Assembly (NCBI GenBank): GCA_022969175.1
Contig: JALJPB010000039.1
Coordinates: 1 to 41,533, forward strand
DNA from: Colwellia sp.
GTDB taxonomy: Bacteria; Pseudomonadota; Gammaproteobacteria; Enterobacterales; Alteromonadaceae
Direction: 5' to 3'
Length of the DNA stretch: 41,533 nucleotides
Part shown: positions 15,939 to 25,027 of the stretch, piece by piece
How the letters are laid out: every line of letters begins with the position of its first letter
Numbering within the stretch: position 1 is the first letter of the stretch
Notes under the pieces: generated by a model
Told to the model about the DNA's origin: nothing
The model's database searches: none
What the model saw: the letters and a program-made list of their open reading frames with translations, nothing else
Program-made: the position numbers and the translations under genes

Positions 15939-16295
15939 TTAGTTTAAATTCATTTCTTGTACTTTTTCATGGGCAATTTCTGGCTGTGTCATGGCAGGTT
16001 TAGCATGCAAATTAGCTTTAAGCTGTCCTTTTCGGTGTTTTAACGCCGCATCAAGTTTTTTCTTAGCGCTTGCTATTGCAGGATACATTACATCATCAGC
16101 AGCGGTGGTTGATATTCGCCCCCCTTCATAATTGGTGGTAATTTCTACCTTATACTTATTGTTTTCTTTTGAAATAATCACATCAAGTGCAATCAATGTT
16201 GGAAAGTGGCTAGCTATTTTGGAGAATTTTTCTTCTATATCTGCTTGGATTGAATCATTTACTTCAACGTGGTGACCAGAAAGATTTATTTTCAT
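15939..16295 (-). CDS. hpf: Ribosome hibernation promoting factor (HPF/RaiA family)
   Basis: 118-aa protein with the HPF/RaiA fold. The N-terminal MKINLSGHHVEVNDSI strand-helix, the DVMYPAIASAKKKLDAALKHRKGQL helix near residues 67-91, and a short tail are all visible. It binds the decoding centre of idle 30S subunits and blocks translation in stationary phase. Core and basic helix look more like short HPF (95 aa in E. coli) than RaiA, though it has a 20-residue extension; either name is defensible. It is not in an rpoN operon here but stands alone between two terminators, with a 229-bp AT-rich upstream stretch (16296-16524). Confidence 0.85.
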   Translation of the reverse strand: MKINLSGHHVEVNDSIQADIEEKFSKIASHFPTLIALDVIISKENNKYKVEITTNYEGGRISTTAADDVMYPAIASAKKKLDAALKHRKGQLKANLHAKPAMTQPEIAHEKVQEMNLN

Positions 16296-16524
16296 AACAT
16301 TACCTTTATTTTGTATAACATCTTTAATAAAACTGGGGACAAACTAGATTAAAAACAAGGTTATTACTAATTTTTAATTAAAAATAAATTTATAAATAAG
16401 TAATCGACTTAATTTACATGTTAAATAATAACAATTAGCTGAGTAGAAAGATTGATCTACTTCAACAAATTAATAATAGCTGATAAAAATTATTTGATCG
16501 CTTTACCCGGCAATTAAAAATAAA

Positions 16525-17889
16525 TTAATTAACCTCCATAGCTTCAATATTAATGATCCCTGAGCGGTTTAACGTTATTTTAAACCGCTGTAAGTTTTTC
16601 AAATGCTCTTTATCTGTTTGTAGTAAAACCAAATTAATTTGATATCGCCTTTCCACAGCTTGTTTGTTTATTTTATTGCCTTCGAGGCTATACAGGCGCC
16701 CTTCTCCTTTTTTTAGAAACCGAACAAAAGGCGTTAAATTGAAAAATATCTGTCCTTGAATCTCATCATAACCAGGAAGAAACTGCTTAGCATAAACTTT
16801 TGTATCACTTCTAAAGTGCAATAAGCGAGCGGCTTGTTTGTTTTGATGACGCCTTTGCTGAAACAAACGATCTACTTCATCAGGTAAGTCTTTGACACGA
16901 ATATATTCAAGCCATAATGTTTGACTAGTCATTAGAGACTTAGTGATACTATTGGTAAACAATAACTTCCATTTAGGCAGTCCTCGCTGAATTTTTCGCC
17001 ATATCAATCGAGTAATATCGTCTTTAAAAATTTCACGCAAACCATAAATAACACCTAACATGCCTACCAGTACAATAGTCACTTCGGTGAAGTTAGAACG
17101 AGCGTTGAGTACTAACATCATTACAAATGCCATAATAATAGCCGTTACTGTGCCTCTGACTAATCGCTTTAAATTGGTATTTAAATTACGTGTTTCTTTT
17201 TGAAAAACAACACCGTACTCAATCAAGCGTTGTAATAGGCGCATTTTATTCGTTATACGATTGGGATCACTTAATGTTACCTGTGAGTTGTACTGATTGT
17301 TAGTACGGTAATCGTTTTCATCGCGGCATAAATCAAACAAGAATTTTCGTTCAACACTATGTTCACTACTTTTGGGGCCTTGAGAGAGCAACTTTAAGAA
17401 TGATTGTTCAACATGCCAACTTAAATAATTATCAGCATTATCAAAATAAGGCCTTAGTATTTTATCAGGGGGTGTATAGCGTCTCAACTTTTTCAGAAGT
17501 GACAAAGTTTGTTCAGCTACTTCAATGGCTTGAGCGTAAAACTCATCAACTGAAGATAATTGTAGGGCTTGCTTAACATCTGTGTCTAACGCTAAGCGTA
17601 TTTGATAGGAGAATAAGTTAAGATTAAGGCGATAATCACTTTGCTGACCTTTCTTTTGGCTAATAAACCGGCTTCTAACTAAAGGTAGGTGTAATTGGTC
17701 AGAATAATAAGCACTATGGCATTTTATACTACTGTGAAAATAATTTTCTTCACTTAACGTACTTGGGCTAATCCCCATTTCAACCGGTAAGGAAAAGTAT
17801 AGATCAATGCGTTGGTTGTCTTGTGGCAATAGTTGGTGAGTTATTTTAAACGATAAGTTTTCATCTTGAGTCAGTTTGATGTTATTCAC
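16525..17889 (-). CDS. Unrecognised 454-aa protein with two central membrane helices
   Basis: No family recognised. Residues 1-230 are soluble and mixed alpha/beta. Two transmembrane helices follow at about 246-265 (VRGTVTAIIMAFVMMLVL) and 270-288 (VTIVLVGMLGVIYGL) with a very short link. A second soluble part from 290 to 454 contains a basic stretch (LFQQRRHQNKQAARLLHF) and a strand-rich C-terminus. This hairpin-anchored layout puts both large domains on the same side, most likely the cytoplasm. The start is GTG at 17889, with GGGAG about 12 bases upstream, a rather long spacing. It is a single gene, facing the same way as maiA-fahA but separated from them by a terminator. Confidence 0.7.
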   Translation of the reverse strand: MNNIKLTQDENLSFKITHQLLPQDNQRIDLYFSLPVEMGISPSTLSEENYFHSSIKCHSAYYSDQLHLPLVRSRFISQKKGQQSDYRLNLNLFSYQIRLALDTDVKQALQLSSVDEFYAQAIEVAEQTLSLLKKLRRYTPPDKILRPYFDNADNYLSWHVEQSFLKLLSQGPKSSEHSVERKFLFDLCRDENDYRTNNQYNSQVTLSDPNRITNKMRLLQRLIEYGVVFQKETRNLNTNLKRLVRGTVTAIIMAFVMMLVLNARSNFTEVTIVLVGMLGVIYGLREIFKDDITRLIWRKIQRGLPKWKLLFTNSITKSLMTSQTLWLEYIRVKDLPDEVDRLFQQRRHQNKQAARLLHFRSDTKVYAKQFLPGYDEIQGQIFFNLTPFVRFLKKGEGRLYSLEGNKINKQAVERRYQINLVLLQTDKEHLKNLQRFKITLNRSGIINIEAMEVN

Positions 17890-17965
17890 TCGTAATTATT
17901 ACTCCCAAATAAATGTTCAAACAAAATAGCTACTGGTAATAATAGCTGATTGGCAAGTAAAAAAA

Positions 17966-17989
17966 AGGAGAAAGTGACTACTTTCTCCT
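17966..17989 (-). terminator. Rho-independent terminator of the fahA-maiA operon
   Basis: AGGAGAAAGT (17966-17975) pairs perfectly with 17980-17989 around GACT. On the minus strand it is followed by a run of eight or more T. It lies about 70 bases past the maiA stop. Confidence 0.88.
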
Positions 17990-18060
17990 AGTATTTATAT
18001 CATTTAATTAATTTTTACATCGTCCTGATATGATTTTGAACCTTGTTTTAAATCCCTGTT

Positions 18061-18702
18061 TTATTGAGCATCGATTTGATTGTCGGGATGCGCTTTTTCA
18101 AAAGCGATCAGTGATTGGCAATTACTGACAACGCGACAAATATTAGGCAAAAGGCTTAAATCAACACCAAAGCGTTTAGCATTATACACTTGTGGGACTA
18201 AACAAATATCCGCGAAGGTTATTTGGTCAGCAAAACAATACTGACCACTAGTTTTAACAAGTTGAGCTTCTATGCTTGCGAAACCTGTCTTCATCCAATG
18301 TTGAACCCAGTCCATTTTCTCTTGTTCAGTCACATTTAACTCTTTCACTAAGTATTGCTGCACTCGCAAATTATTAATGGGATGCATTTCACAAGCTATG
18401 TCTAGGGAAAGTGCCTGAACCTTAGCTTTCAATGCTAAATCATCCGGGTATAAAGCAACATCAGGGAAGAGGTTATCTAAATAATCAATAATGGCAACAG
18501 ATTGATTTAAAACTAAATCACCATCAACCAAAGTTGGTACTAAATGACTAGGATTTAATGCGCTATATTCTTCTGTATGTTGCTCGCCACCATTTTTAAC
18601 TAAATGAACAGAGATAGACTCAAAGTCTATTTCCTTTAGGTGTAAGGCAATTCGTACTCGGTACGCAGCTGAAGAGCGCCAATATCCATATAATTTTATC
18701 AA
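18061..18702 (-). CDS. maiA: Maleylacetoacetate isomerase (zeta-class glutathione transferase)
   Basis: 213-aa enzyme that isomerises maleylacetoacetate to fumarylacetoacetate with glutathione, the next-to-last step of tyrosine and homogentisate breakdown in the cytoplasm. The zeta-class signature SSAAYRVRIAL at residues 10-20 (usually SSCxWRVRIAL), the LVPTLVDGD and NQSVAIIDYL glutathione-site stretches, and a length close to the usual 212-216 aa support this. The Cys of the signature is Ala here. The start is a TTG at 18702 preceded by GAGG at good distance; no better ATG is in frame. It follows fahA by 33 bases in one operon that ends at the terminator at 17966-17989. Confidence 0.9.
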   Translation of the reverse strand: MIKLYGYWRSSAAYRVRIALHLKEIDFESISVHLVKNGGEQHTEEYSALNPSHLVPTLVDGDLVLNQSVAIIDYLDNLFPDVALYPDDLALKAKVQALSLDIACEMHPINNLRVQQYLVKELNVTEQEKMDWVQHWMKTGFASIEAQLVKTSGQYCFADQITFADICLVPQVYNAKRFGVDLSLLPNICRVVSNCQSLIAFEKAHPDNQIDAQ

Positions 18703-18735
18703 GGCATTATCCTCGGCTAATAAATTTGAAAGACA

Positions 18736-19728
18736 TTAAATATTGTTTTTATATTGTGTTACTTGCTGATCAATAGCACCAAAAATGCTATCACCGTTTT
18801 TATCAAACATCTCAATGCGCACGGTATCACCAAATTTCATAAATGATGTGGTTGGTTTACCATCAGCAATTATCTCTAACATTCGTTTTTCAGCTAAACA
18901 ACTTGAACCTGCGCTACGGTCATAATTAGAAATAGTGCCAGATCCGACCACACAACCTGCAGACAACGGGCGTGTTTTAGCAGCATGTGCCACTATAGTT
19001 GGGAAATCAAATGTCATGTCTACACCACAATTAGGCTGGCCAAATAACTCATCATTAAAATGTGTGGTTAGTGGTAAATGCAGTTTCTTGCCATCCCAAG
19101 CGTCACCAAGTTCATCAGGAGTAATAGCAACCGGAGAAAATGCACTTGAAGGCTTTGAGCCAAAAAATCCAAAGCCTTTTGCTAACTCTCCAGGTATTAG
19201 ATTTCTAAGAGAAACGTCATTTACCAACATCAATAATTTAATATATTGTGATGCTTCTTCTGCCGATGCCCCCATAGGCACATCGGTGGTAATTACGGCG
19301 ACTTCAGACTCAAAGTCGATACCAAAATCTTCTGAAGAAACCTGAATTTCATCGCGTGGTCCAATGAAAGCATCTGATCCTCCTTGATACATTAAGGGAT
19401 CAGTCCAAAATGTTGCTGGCATTTCAGCGTTACGTGCCTTGCGAACTAACTCTACATGGTTTACATAAGCACTTGCATCTGCCCATTGATATGCGCGGGG
19501 TAATGGTGACTCACAGTTTGTTTGTTCAAAGGTAATTGAGCCTTCTATAGTTCCTGCATTGAGCGCATGATAAACAGTCGCTAATTTGTCGCTAACGTCA
19601 CTCCAATTATCTAAAGCGTGTTGTAATGTTTTGGCAATATCGGTTACCGTAACAGCTGTTGTTAAATCACGACTTACCACAACTAACTGGCCATCGCGGG
19701 TATTATTTTTGAGTGTAGCTAACTTCAT
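18736..19728 (-). CDS. fahA: Fumarylacetoacetate hydrolase family protein (fumarylacetoacetase)
   Basis: 330-aa member of the FAH family. It would cleave fumarylacetoacetate to fumarate and acetoacetate, completing tyrosine catabolism. The metal-binding acid residues lie in the DFESEVAVI segment near residue 137, and CVVGSGTISN near 255 is the conserved active-site stretch; SCLAEKRMLE follows. It is shorter than mammalian FAH (about 420 aa) but normal for the bacterial form next to maiA. First gene of the fahA-maiA operon. Upstream, 19729-19949 separates it from the end of tyrR and must contain its promoter. hmgA and hpd, the earlier pathway genes, are not in this window. Confidence 0.88.
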   Translation of the reverse strand: MKLATLKNNTRDGQLVVVSRDLTTAVTVTDIAKTLQHALDNWSDVSDKLATVYHALNAGTIEGSITFEQTNCESPLPRAYQWADASAYVNHVELVRKARNAEMPATFWTDPLMYQGGSDAFIGPRDEIQVSSEDFGIDFESEVAVITTDVPMGASAEEASQYIKLLMLVNDVSLRNLIPGELAKGFGFFGSKPSSAFSPVAITPDELGDAWDGKKLHLPLTTHFNDELFGQPNCGVDMTFDFPTIVAHAAKTRPLSAGCVVGSGTISNYDRSAGSSCLAEKRMLEIIADGKPTTSFMKFGDTVRIEMFDKNGDSIFGAIDQQVTQYKNNI

Positions 19729-19949
19729 TTCACAACCTTACCTATTTTTCAATTAAAAAAAAATCAATATATATATGTAAACTATCTATAAGATTTATCC
19801 AATGAGTTAATTTTACGGATTTCGGCAAGAATTACTAGTGATTGCAGTAGGATGATATAAGGGGATAATTGTCTGTAATTGTTTACATCAATTTAATATT
19901 ATTCGCTATATTTTGAAGGTTTTAACGCAAATAAATAAAATAAAGAAAA

Positions 19950-19981
19950 CTGGCCTTTAAAAATAAGGGCTACAAGGCCAG
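19950..19981 (-). terminator. Hairpin terminator of tyrR
   Basis: CTGGCCTT (19950-19957) pairs perfectly with AAGGCCAG (19974-19981) with a 16-base loop. On the minus strand the stem is followed by TTTTCTTTATTTT. It lies 13 bases past the tyrR stop. Confidence 0.75.
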
Positions 19982-19993
19982 CATCATTTGTAG

Positions 19994-21544
19994 TTAGATC
20001 TTTACGGTTTTTTTATTGATATCATATTCACGTAGTTTATTAGCTATGGCGGTATGGCTCAATCCTAATTTTTTAGCGAGTTGACGAGTACTTGGGTAGG
20101 CCGGATAAAGCTTTCTGAGTAGATCAGCTTCAAATCCTTTCACAGCACCGTCCAGTGTACCTTCAAACTCTTGTTCTAAATAACCATGTTCTCGAGTATA
20201 AGCGGGCAATTGCAAGTGGTCGATAGAAATAATATTCCCTTCCATCAAAGAAACAGCACGAATAATAACATTTTCTAACTGACGAACATTACCAGGCCAT
20301 GGATAGTGTTCGATAAAATCACGGCATTCATCGTCTAATTTAACACGACTTTTCCCTAATTTATTCGCTGATTTTGCAATAAATAACTCTGCCAAAGGTA
20401 AAATATCATTTCGACGATCCCTTAGCGGCGGAATATTTAACCCTAAAACATTTAAGCGGTAATAGAGATCTTCTCTAAATTCGCCTAGTGATACTAAATT
20501 AAGTAAATCTTTATTGGTGGAACAAATAATTCGCACGTTGACCTTATTTTCTTTTTCGTCATCAACACGACGAAAACTACCATCTTGAATAACGCGCAAC
20601 AATTTAGTTTGTAACTTCGCTGACATTTCGCCCACTTCATCGAGAAAAATAGAGCCGCCATCTGCCAGTTCAAAAAGACCTCTTTTACTGTCAACAGCCC
20701 CAGATACTCCTGAGCCAAATAGCTCAGTTTCAGCAGCATCATCAGGAAGAGTGGCACAGTTTAAGGTCATAAATGGGCTTTTAGTTCTATCACTCGCAGC
20801 ATGGCAAGCCCTTGCGAGCAACTCTTTGCCGGTACCCGTTTCACCAAAGATCAATACTGATGAATCTAACAATGACATACGTTTAGTTTCGCGGATGACT
20901 TTTCTCATCACGCTGCTGCTGCTTTGAATGCCAGAAAATTCATTATCATTGGGCTGTTTAAAGGCACTCATCTGTTGACCTAACCTAACTTCAGACTTCA
21001 AAATTAGCACAGCACCAACCAATACTTGCTTACCAGAGTCTTCCTCAACATTGATAGGTAAAATATCCGCGACAAAATCTTCATCTTGAAATTTTAAACG
21101 ACGGGTTTGAGCTAAAACATCATCACCATCTAACCAACGGCTAAAGTTGAAACCTTTGAGTAAAGTTACAACTGGCTCACCAACATAAAGTTTTTCATCG
21201 CTGTTTATAATTTCTGCGGCAATGGTATTCATTTGACGAATATTACCCTTTGCATCGATAGATATAAAGGGATCTGGAAAGGTTTGAATCAAAGTGGCGA
21301 GTTCATTTTTTTCACGTTCAGAAGGCATATAAGGTGAGGTTTTAACATCCCCTACTCCTTCAAGCAAACGCAACTGCGGCATAAATTTTTGTAATTGAGA
21401 AAAATCTAAATCAGGGATATCTATAAAGATACGACCTTGTTGATTAAACTCAATGCCACGCACATTAATCTCATATTCAACAAAAATACCGAGTATTTTT
21501 TGTCCCATGCCAACACGGTCACTACAAGTGATTTCCAAACGCAT
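19994..21544 (-). CDS. tyrR: TyrR-family transcriptional regulator of aromatic amino acid genes
   Basis: 516-aa regulator. An N-terminal ACT domain (MRLEITCSDRVGMGQKIL) runs to about residue 75, and a PAS domain (FPDPFISIDAKGNIRQMN) from about 85 to 150. An AAA+ domain has Walker A GETGTGKE at 234-241 and LFLDEVGEMS-type Walker B. A C-terminal Fis-like HTH ends in YPSTRQLAKKLGLSHTAIANKLREY. The sigma-54 contact loop GAFTGA is replaced by GSGVSGA, as in E. coli TyrR, so it should act on sigma-70 promoters. The neighbouring fahA-maiA operon makes tyrosine catabolism a likely target, and some relatives are called PhhR. The E. coli order ycjX-ycjF-tyrR is kept. Confidence 0.92.
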   Translation of the reverse strand: MRLEITCSDRVGMGQKILGIFVEYEINVRGIEFNQQGRIFIDIPDLDFSQLQKFMPQLRLLEGVGDVKTSPYMPSEREKNELATLIQTFPDPFISIDAKGNIRQMNTIAAEIINSDEKLYVGEPVVTLLKGFNFSRWLDGDDVLAQTRRLKFQDEDFVADILPINVEEDSGKQVLVGAVLILKSEVRLGQQMSAFKQPNDNEFSGIQSSSSVMRKVIRETKRMSLLDSSVLIFGETGTGKELLARACHAASDRTKSPFMTLNCATLPDDAAETELFGSGVSGAVDSKRGLFELADGGSIFLDEVGEMSAKLQTKLLRVIQDGSFRRVDDEKENKVNVRIICSTNKDLLNLVSLGEFREDLYYRLNVLGLNIPPLRDRRNDILPLAELFIAKSANKLGKSRVKLDDECRDFIEHYPWPGNVRQLENVIIRAVSLMEGNIISIDHLQLPAYTREHGYLEQEFEGTLDGAVKGFEADLLRKLYPAYPSTRQLAKKLGLSHTAIANKLREYDINKKTVKI

Positions 21545-21632
21545 CTACAATAGCCTTATAATTATAAAAAACATGTTAATAAATTACTTAAAAAATGTAT
21601 CTCGCAGGCTATTGTAAACTAATTTGTACAAG

Positions 21633-21661
21633 AAAAAAGCTTCTATTGAATTAAAAGCTTT
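21633..21661 (-). terminator. Hairpin terminator of ycjX-ycjF
   Basis: AAAGCTT (21636-21642) pairs with AAGCTTT (21655-21661). On the minus strand a T-run follows. It lies 30 bases past the ycjF stop and upstream of tyrR. Confidence 0.55.
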
Positions 21662-21690
21662 ATTAGAATCTTGTGAAATTAGCGATAAAA

Positions 21691-22761
21691 CTATTTTTTA
21701 ACTAAGCTCTTAAGTTGGTTTAAAATTTCTTTACGGACTTCAGTTAATTTAGGCGGATTGTCATTAAATGGCAGAGGTCGACACAGATGCATGGCCTTTA
21801 AACCCAAACGAGAGGTAAGTAAACCAGCACCTAAGCCTTGAGCAAGCCTAGCGGACATCTTTCCCAATAAATCAGCGCCGACCATTTCAGTTCCAAAATC
21901 TGCAATTAATTCACTCGCTCCAGCATAAGCCATATTGATAAAGACTTGCTTGATTAATTTAATTCGGCTCCAATAACCAAGCTTAAGACCATAAAGCCCT
22001 GAAATTTTATCTAACATTCGTAAATTTCGCCACAACATAACCAACATATCAATCAAGGCTACCGGGCTTAAAGCAACCAACACAACAGCTTCAGTAGAAA
22101 ATTTCGATATTTCTGCAATAACTTTTTTATCGACATGACTTAATACTAATTTAGAATAAAGTTGCAAAAGCTCACTATCGGAATATTCTCCTTTTAGCGC
22201 TTCAAGCCATTTATCTTCTTGGCTTGACATTAAATCTGAGGGTAAGTTTTTTGAGAGTTGCTGACAAAATTGTTCAACATTTATTGGTGTTTCATCTGCT
22301 AATGTTTCAACAGCTTGAGCTTTTATATGTTGTTGATGTTTGAGCTGTCTTAACCCTGATAATTCACGCCAAAGAGCGCCACCAGCAATAAAAGTAAGTC
22401 CAGCAAGAATGATTCCGTAAATGCTGGTTGAAATAGGTGACTCTGTAAAACCTGCGATAAAAAAGTTAAACGTTTCTACACAGACCATTACCGATATTAA
22501 AGATAGAACAATTCGCCAAAGCCAACGAGGTTTACTGGTTAATTTAATATCTTGCATCAGTACTTCATTACTTTCCTCAATTTCCTCTTCAAAGGGTACT
22601 AGATCTTGATTATCAAATATAATTTGCTGTGTTGTGTCTGTTAATGACTGCTTATCAGGAAATAGCTCAGTGTCACTAAACAATATTTGCTGCTGATGCT
22701 TCGTTATCGTTTTTTCTGTATTAGTGGTTTTATTTTGCTCTTTATTATCAAAGTTACTCAT
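21691..22761 (-). CDS. ycjF: YcjF family inner-membrane protein (DUF697)
   Basis: 356-aa protein. An acidic, Gln-rich N-terminus to about residue 75 is followed by two transmembrane helices (about 80-103 and 112-132). The conserved C-terminal DUF697 region contains SPVALIDMLVMLWRNLRMLDKI and the glycine-rich GADLLGKMSARLAQGLGAGLLTSRLG. The E. coli YcjF protein is 353 aa and is part of the phage-shock regulon with YcjX; its exact function is unknown. The start overlaps the ycjX stop by four bases (ATGA type), so the two are translated together. Confidence 0.9.
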   Translation of the reverse strand: MSNFDNKEQNKTTNTEKTITKHQQQILFSDTELFPDKQSLTDTTQQIIFDNQDLVPFEEEIEESNEVLMQDIKLTSKPRWLWRIVLSLISVMVCVETFNFFIAGFTESPISTSIYGIILAGLTFIAGGALWRELSGLRQLKHQQHIKAQAVETLADETPINVEQFCQQLSKNLPSDLMSSQEDKWLEALKGEYSDSELLQLYSKLVLSHVDKKVIAEISKFSTEAVVLVALSPVALIDMLVMLWRNLRMLDKISGLYGLKLGYWSRIKLIKQVFINMAYAGASELIADFGTEMVGADLLGKMSARLAQGLGAGLLTSRLGLKAMHLCRPLPFNDNPPKLTEVRKEILNQLKSLVKK

Positions 22762-24188
22762 TTCATTTTATCTCCAAGCAAAAATTGTAGTACCTGATCC
22801 ATTCTAATATGAGGTAAACACTCATGTGCTGAAATTGACTGTTGCGGTTCAAAGTTAATAAAATTGAAATGACTTTCTTTCCAGTAGTCAGCATTAGGTA
22901 ATTTTTTAGGTACACTACCAGGGAAAACAGTAATAGTTTTATCATCACTTGTTCGTCGACCTTGAATGACAGGAACTTGCTGTCCTTGGTGTAAACTTTT
23001 TCCTGATGCCGTTGCTTTTACTGACGCAATCGCCAGTGTTTTCATCTTTATTGCATCATAATTTAGTTGATGTTTTGACTGATAAATTAGTTCATTCAAT
23101 AAAGACACCATATTACCGTGTTGATCTTGGGTAACATGATCAGCTTTAGTTGCTGCAAATAGCAGTTTATCAATTTTTGGTGAGAACAATCGAGAAAACA
23201 AACTAGATTGACCATAGCTATAACTTTCTAAAATCATTGATATTGCCTGCTTTAAATCAGCAAAGCTTTCTGGGCCTTTATTTAAAGGTGACAAACAATC
23301 CGCTAAAACAATTTGACGATCAAATTTTAAAAAATGTTGCTGGTAAAATTTGCGTACAACACGTTCTTTGTATTCAACATAACGTGATCTTAACATGCCA
23401 ATAAATGTATCATCACTCGCATTTTGGTATTCGTTAGCATCAAGTTCAGAGAAATTAGCGAAGGGAATAAACTCTAAAATTGGTGCCCCTGCAAGCTCGC
23501 CAGGTAAAATGAAACGCCCTGGTTGAATGACAGATAAGCCAAGATCATTTCTAAATCTATGTAATAGCTCAGTATACTCTTGCGCTAATTTCGCCATTAA
23601 ACTTTCATCTACCACTTGAAAAGGATCTATTGTTCTAACTTTTTCAATAAAGTCTCGGCTAAGTTCTGCCCGAGGCGATGTTAATAACAAATCAACGGTT
23701 TGTTGAGACCACTCTTCAAAAGTTTGGTTTAACATAGGTAAATCGAGCAACCATTCTCCAGGGTAATCGGTAATATCTATTGTTAACGTAGCCATATCGG
23801 TTGCGTATTTTAGAAAAGAGTCTTTTGGTTTATAACGAATAGCAATACGCAGTTCACTTATGCCGTGAGTTGGCTCTGGCCATGAGGGGGGCTGATTAAC
23901 AAAGGCTGCCATTGAGTTATCATAATCAAATCGAGTAATATGAATGTTTTTTTGAGGAATACGTTTAGCCGCAATAAATTGTCCTTGATGTACTGGCGTA
24001 AAAAAACTGAGTTGCGAATTATTACCTTCATTAATGAGTTGATTGGTTAAAGAGGTAATAAAAGCTGTTTTCCCACTACGACTTAAGCCAGTAACCGCTA
24101 ATGTTACATGTTGATCTATAGTTCGATTAAGTAAGTCACTTGCTTTTGACTTTAGTTTTTCAATCCGATCTTTGTTTATTAATGCCAT
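22758..24188 (-). CDS. ycjX: YcjX family P-loop NTPase
   Basis: 476-aa YcjX/DUF463 protein. The P-loop VTGLSRSGKTAF is at about residues 32-43, DITDYPGEWLLDL near 135-147 acts as the second nucleotide-binding motif, and ATKADHV near 345 resembles the NKxD-type specificity element. E. coli YcjX is 465 aa. The gene is induced with psp genes under inner-membrane stress in enterobacteria and probably acts with YcjF at the membrane. It lies directly downstream of the psp operon terminator on the same strand, so read-through from psp could contribute to its expression. Confidence 0.92.
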   Translation of the reverse strand: MALINKDRIEKLKSKASDLLNRTIDQHVTLAVTGLSRSGKTAFITSLTNQLINEGNNSQLSFFTPVHQGQFIAAKRIPQKNIHITRFDYDNSMAAFVNQPPSWPEPTHGISELRIAIRYKPKDSFLKYATDMATLTIDITDYPGEWLLDLPMLNQTFEEWSQQTVDLLLTSPRAELSRDFIEKVRTIDPFQVVDESLMAKLAQEYTELLHRFRNDLGLSVIQPGRFILPGELAGAPILEFIPFANFSELDANEYQNASDDTFIGMLRSRYVEYKERVVRKFYQQHFLKFDRQIVLADCLSPLNKGPESFADLKQAISMILESYSYGQSSLFSRLFSPKIDKLLFAATKADHVTQDQHGNMVSLLNELIYQSKHQLNYDAIKMKTLAIASVKATASGKSLHQGQQVPVIQGRRTSDDKTITVFPGSVPKKLPNADYWKESHFNFINFEPQQSISAHECLPHIRMDQVLQFLLGDKMK

Positions 24189-24272
24189 ATGCCCTTGCTT
24201 AGCTTTTATTTTAAGCTTTAACGACCACTATTATCGTATTAGTTAAATGGATGATAGCGATTTTCAGCTAAT

Positions 24273-24299
24273 AAAAAAAGCAACTTTCGTTGCTTTTTT
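24273..24299. terminator. Terminator after pspABC
   Basis: AAGCAAC (24278-24284) pairs with GTTGCTT (24289-24295) around TTTC. The stem is extended by A/T pairs, with T-tracts on both strands. It lies 36 bases past the pspC stop and about 85 bases before ycjX. Confidence 0.85.
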
Positions 24300-24334
24300 A
24301 TCTCACTGTAACCTATTGATTTATCAATGGCCGA

Positions 24335-24772
24335 TTACAAGCGATTAATTTCCCTAGATACCGTAAATTCCGGCGAGGTAACATATTTCTCCATTGAGCG
24401 GAGCTGTCTTTCTAAACCACCATATTTACGTTTAATATCATGGAATGCTTGTCTTGGTGGCTCACCTGATTGCCAAATACGAGCTTTCACTTTAATTGAT
24501 TCATTGCAAATATCATTTTCTTTATAATTTTCATGATCTTGTGCATTAGTAAATTTCTTGCCTTTATTTACCTTTCCTGATTTTTTGTCTAAAATGAACC
24601 AAGCAGCGATATAGATAACAACAAACCAACCCATACCTAACAGCACACCAGAAACGACTAATATACGAACTAACCATGTTTCCCAACCAAAATAGTCAGC
24701 TAAACCAGCACATACCCCAGCAATTTTCCCCTTGCAGGGATCTCGATAAAGTTCTCCTCTGCGTTTGCTCAT
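24335..24772 (-). CDS. pspC: Phage shock protein C (PspC)
   Basis: 145 aa from the preferred start. The PspC domain has RGELYRDPCKGKIAGVCAGL followed by a membrane helix at about residues 40-66, then a cytosolic C-terminal region ending in a short leucine-containing helix. PspC is the inner-membrane sensor that works with PspB to free PspF from PspA. An ATG at 24787 is also in frame, but the ATG at 24772 has GGAGG at 8 bases and overlaps the pspB stop in the common ATGA fashion, so it was chosen. Confidence 0.92.
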   Translation of the reverse strand: MSKRRGELYRDPCKGKIAGVCAGLADYFGWETWLVRILVVSGVLLGMGWFVVIYIAAWFILDKKSGKVNKGKKFTNAQDHENYKENDICNESIKVKARIWQSGEPPRQAFHDIKRKYGGLERQLRSMEKYVTSPEFTVSREINRL

Positions 24773-24996
24773 TCTTTGTTCCTCCAATCAGGTGTCTCCG
24801 CATCTAAAATAGCTTCTAAGGTCTTAATTCTATCAGCCATTTTGTCTGCCAACTCTGATAACTCTGATAACTGAATGTATTCTTCTTCACTTAAACCTTG
24901 ACTCACTTGACGCTTGCTACGGTAGTGTAATATCAGCCAAATTGGTGCAACGATCACCATAAAAATGATCATAGGTGCCATAATAATATCGCTCAC
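24769..24996 (-). CDS. pspB: Phage shock protein B (PspB)
   Basis: 75-aa PspB: one membrane helix at residues 6-24 (APMIIFMVIVAPIWLILH), then a basic patch and a coiled-coil segment (LSELSELADKMADRIKTLEAIL), with the conserved PDWR near the end. It partners PspC in sensing inner-membrane damage. The GTG start has a strong ribosome binding site (AAAGGAGA). It lies 31 bases behind pspA. Confidence 0.93.
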   Translation of the reverse strand: MSDIIMAPMIIFMVIVAPIWLILHYRSKRQVSQGLSEEEYIQLSELSELADKMADRIKTLEAILDAETPDWRNKE

Positions 24997-25027
24997 AGAC
25001 TTTCTCCTTTACTTCAAATGGTCAAAT

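Noticed and set aside
19776..19887. TyrR boxes upstream of fahA
   Set aside because: TGTAAA and TTTACA are present but not as TGTAAA-N6-TTTACA; TGTAATTGTTTACA is too short for a full box.
19994..21544. Loss of GAFTGA in TyrR as damage
   Set aside because: TyrR proteins generally lack this loop because they act on sigma-70 promoters.
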